A stretch of 64,000 nucleotides of DNA from Bacillota bacterium (lineage in GTDB: Bacteria; Bacillota; Clostridia; Tissierellales; Sedimentibacteraceae): the NCBI GenBank assembly GCA_023453025.1, contig JAEXUD010000066.1, positions 62,001 to 126,000 of the forward strand. The letters are read 5' to 3'. Positions 62,338-64,000 of this stretch are shown here, one piece after another. Position 1 is the stretch's first letter. Each line of letters begins with the position of its first letter. The notes under the pieces are model-generated. The model was given only the letters and a program-made list of their open reading frames with translations, ran no database searches and was not told the DNA's origin. Position numbers and translations under genes: made by a program.

Positions 62338-62988
62338 TCAATAGACTCTTTCACAATTACTTTTGATAATGCACTCCTTGCAATTAGGATTATTAGGTCT
62401 GCACCATGTTCGTCCAATTTCCCAACATGAGAAATCAATAATTCCAGGAAATTCAGGATTTAGTTCTCTTGCTTTATATATAACAGAATCTAAATCTGCA
62501 TCCTTGCCCACCAAACCAGTACGCTTCATAACCCTTAGAATATGTACATCAGGAGAGATATCAATTGAATAGTAATCCGAAAAAGGTACTTTAAACTGCC
62601 TGGCAAGTATATCTGCAGCCATAGTGGCTATTTTCTTCCCACTGCCTTTAAATTGCAAAAACTCATATACAACCTTTGCACTGCTTGGATTGTTTCTCCA
62701 AATCAGTGTGGCATCTCCATTGTACTTAGTCCTAATATCTTGAACAGCTGAATAGAAAACTCCAGCCATTGTATCGTTGAATCTATGTAAAGTATTGCAG
62801 TTGAATATATCCTTATATTCTTCTAAAGATATATTTGCTAAATCATCTATCTCAAAGCTACCTATAATTTCTTTTATCTTATATGGAATACCATGCCCGT
62901 TCAGCTTTAATCTGTCGATCCATTAGGCAGGCCAACACATAGGCATGTGGTATATTTTCAATATCATTTAAAAAGTCATTCTGTTCAT
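62338..62988 (-). pseudogene. Frameshifted HhH-GPD/endonuclease III-like gene
   Basis: The intact 3' part (143 codons from 62769) has the helix-hairpin-helix glycosylase core and a C-terminal iron-sulfur Cys set (GRTWCRPNNPNCKECIIKSNC). Upstream, DFLNDIENIPHAYVLACLMDRQIKAERAW continues the family sequence but in another frame. The shift is near 62895-62905, and no start codon is found ahead of it. It appears to be both shifted and truncated at the 5' end. Confidence 0.75.
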
Positions 62989-62993
62989 TATCA

Positions 62994-63503
62994 TCAACTA
63001 AGTGGACAGAGGATTATTGATTCTTCATGCTCACCAATCATTTCAACTGAAATCTTCTTGACCACTGTAATAAATTTTTCATTACATTTATTTACATCAT
63101 CAAATGCTTTATCAAGCAACTCCATAGAAGATACTTTTCCAACTGTCATATGTGGAACATAATCATAACCTGCATAAAATTGTTTTAGTTTATCTTTATA
63201 CAGCCTATCATAAATATTTTTAATTACATCAATACCTTGTACTACATTTAAAAACAAGTAATTCCCATATTCATTTTCCTGCTTACTGAACCCTTCCAAT
63301 TCAATTTTAAATGAGTGTATGTCGCTCAAGCACTCTTTTAAATGCAAATTAAGTTCCTCATTAGTCAAGTCACTGTCAAAAGGAAAGACCAAAGTAATAT
63401 GTGGCAATACTAAGTCTGCTAATGGGTCATATTTCTTACGGATATCATTAATAACATCAATATTTTCAAATATAGAAAAAATCATAATAGTTCTTGTCCT
63501 CAT
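62994..63503 (-). CDS. 2'-5' RNA ligase/2H phosphoesterase family protein
   Basis: A 169-residue protein with the two catalytic H-x-T-x motifs of the 2H superfamily: PHITLV (His35) and PHMTVGK (His118). Members hydrolyse 2',3'-cyclic phosphates in RNA or nucleotides; the substrate is unknown here. ATG 63503 follows GAGGAG; a GTG two codons earlier is possible. Confidence 0.88.
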   Translation of the reverse strand: MRTRTIMIFSIFENIDVINDIRKKYDPLADLVLPHITLVFPFDSDLTNEELNLHLKECLSDIHSFKIELEGFSKQENEYGNYLFLNVVQGIDVIKNIYDRLYKDKLKQFYAGYDYVPHMTVGKVSSMELLDKAFDDVNKCNEKFITVVKKISVEMIGEHEESIILCPLS

Positions 63504-63843
63504 AACCACATCTCCTCTACAAATTGGAATTTATCCATATCTTTTGCGTAAATAAAACAATCAATTTTATTGTTCAAATCAATCTTACTTTTTTGTATTT
63601 GTCTAAAGCTTGTGCCATCTTTTTATTCTCAGTCTTCTTATAATCACACTTATAGCTGTACATATCAAAAAAGACAGGATAAAAATAATCCAAGCTTTTA
63701 TTTCACCAATAGGACACCATGCTTGCCTGCCATTCTCTTACCCACTCCCTTGCCTATGATAATACTATCACCCTCTAAAACAGAAAACACTTAACATACA
63801 CTTATCAAATACATATCATTTACTTATAATTTGCTTATCATTA
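63504..63843. other. Gene-poor stretch with broken frames
   Basis: Minus-strand frames hold short protein-like pieces (GDSIIIGKGVGKRMAGKHGV near 63720-63780; DMYSYKCDYKKTENKKMAQA near 63605-63665) separated by stops and shifts. They suggest a decayed gene, not identifiable. Confidence 0.3.
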
Positions 63844-64000
63844 TCAGAGAATAGTATAATAATCACCGTATCCTCGAACTCCATCTTCCCAACATTTTTT
63901 CAGCGAAGCTACTGATTGCTTTACATATTCACGATCTGAAGTAGCACGTGTCCCTGCATATCCGTTCCCCGTATCCCAACTCTCCCATCTAAACTTTACA
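63844..64000 (-). CDS. C-terminal end of an unidentified protein (cut by window edge)
   Basis: The frame enters from beyond 64000 and ends at TGA 63844-63846. The 51 visible residues (KFRWESWDTGNGYAGTRATS...YVKQSVASLKKCWEDGVRGY) are polar, with aromatic and glycine-rich segments. I do not recognise the family. Confidence 0.5.
   Translation of the reverse strand, partial: VKFRWESWDTGNGYAGTRATSDREYVKQSVASLKKCWEDGVRGYGDYYTIL

Overview
The window looks like chromosome of a low-G+C, anaerobic Firmicute of the clostridial type. The reasons are strong GGAGG ribosome sites, many GTG and TTG starts, a SUF system with SufU, butyrate kinase with phosphate butyryltransferase, RocB and AlsT homologues, a YolD-PolY pair and a U32 peptidase. 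A closer placement (for example near Sedimentibacter/Tissierellia) would be a guess. No tRNA, rRNA or CRISPR array was recognised.

Layout. 1-4.3 kb: start of a UxaA-type hydrolase gene, ptb-buk and guanine deaminase, with two candidate sigma-54 promoters. 4.5-13.0 kb: a seven-gene, visibly G+C-richer operon with a complete Opp/Nik-type importer (two permeases, two ATPases, lipoprotein) followed by two fused exporter-type ABC half-transporters, as in metallophore uptake. 13.3-18.1 kb: a second, A+T-rich Opp/Nik-type importer. 18.5-23.4 kb: sufCBDSU. The first importer operon and the suf operon share an operator-like inverted repeat, GTTAG-N6-CTAAC (two copies and one copy), which suggests one metal- or iron-responsive regulator.

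24.0-31.2 kb: a TetR-containing catabolic operon (class III aminotransferase, tandem class II aldolase, TetR, FGGY kinase, aldehyde dehydrogenase). It is driven by a perfect consensus promoter with a 16-bp palindromic operator. The same promoter, operator and first codons are duplicated in front of a neighbouring gtrA-like gene. This is the best candidate for an undescribed pathway and regulon. 31.3-39.1 kb: RocB-like peptidase plus AlsT-like symporter, divergent from a YtcJ-like amidohydrolase, a BTAD/SARP-type regulator and a GMC oxidoreductase.

39.2-56.9 kb: accessory and stress genes. These are an AviRa-like methyltransferase, a 3-hydroxyacyl-CoA dehydrogenase, a DUF434 protein, an FMN-dependent hydroxyacid dehydrogenase sharing a palindrome with an XRE-cupin regulator, YolD-PolY, AraC-GyrI, a GFA protein, an ABC-F protein with an attenuator-like leader, a HAD hydrolase with TetR, a flavinylated FAD lipoprotein with its own operator, and an ECF sigma/anti-sigma pair. 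57-64 kb: U32 peptidase and Fic protein among decaying sequence: an ABC-F 3' remnant, a LytTR pseudogene that is an inverted copy of sequence at 47 kb, an IS3 orfA fragment, a frameshifted HhH-GPD gene and a 2H phosphoesterase.
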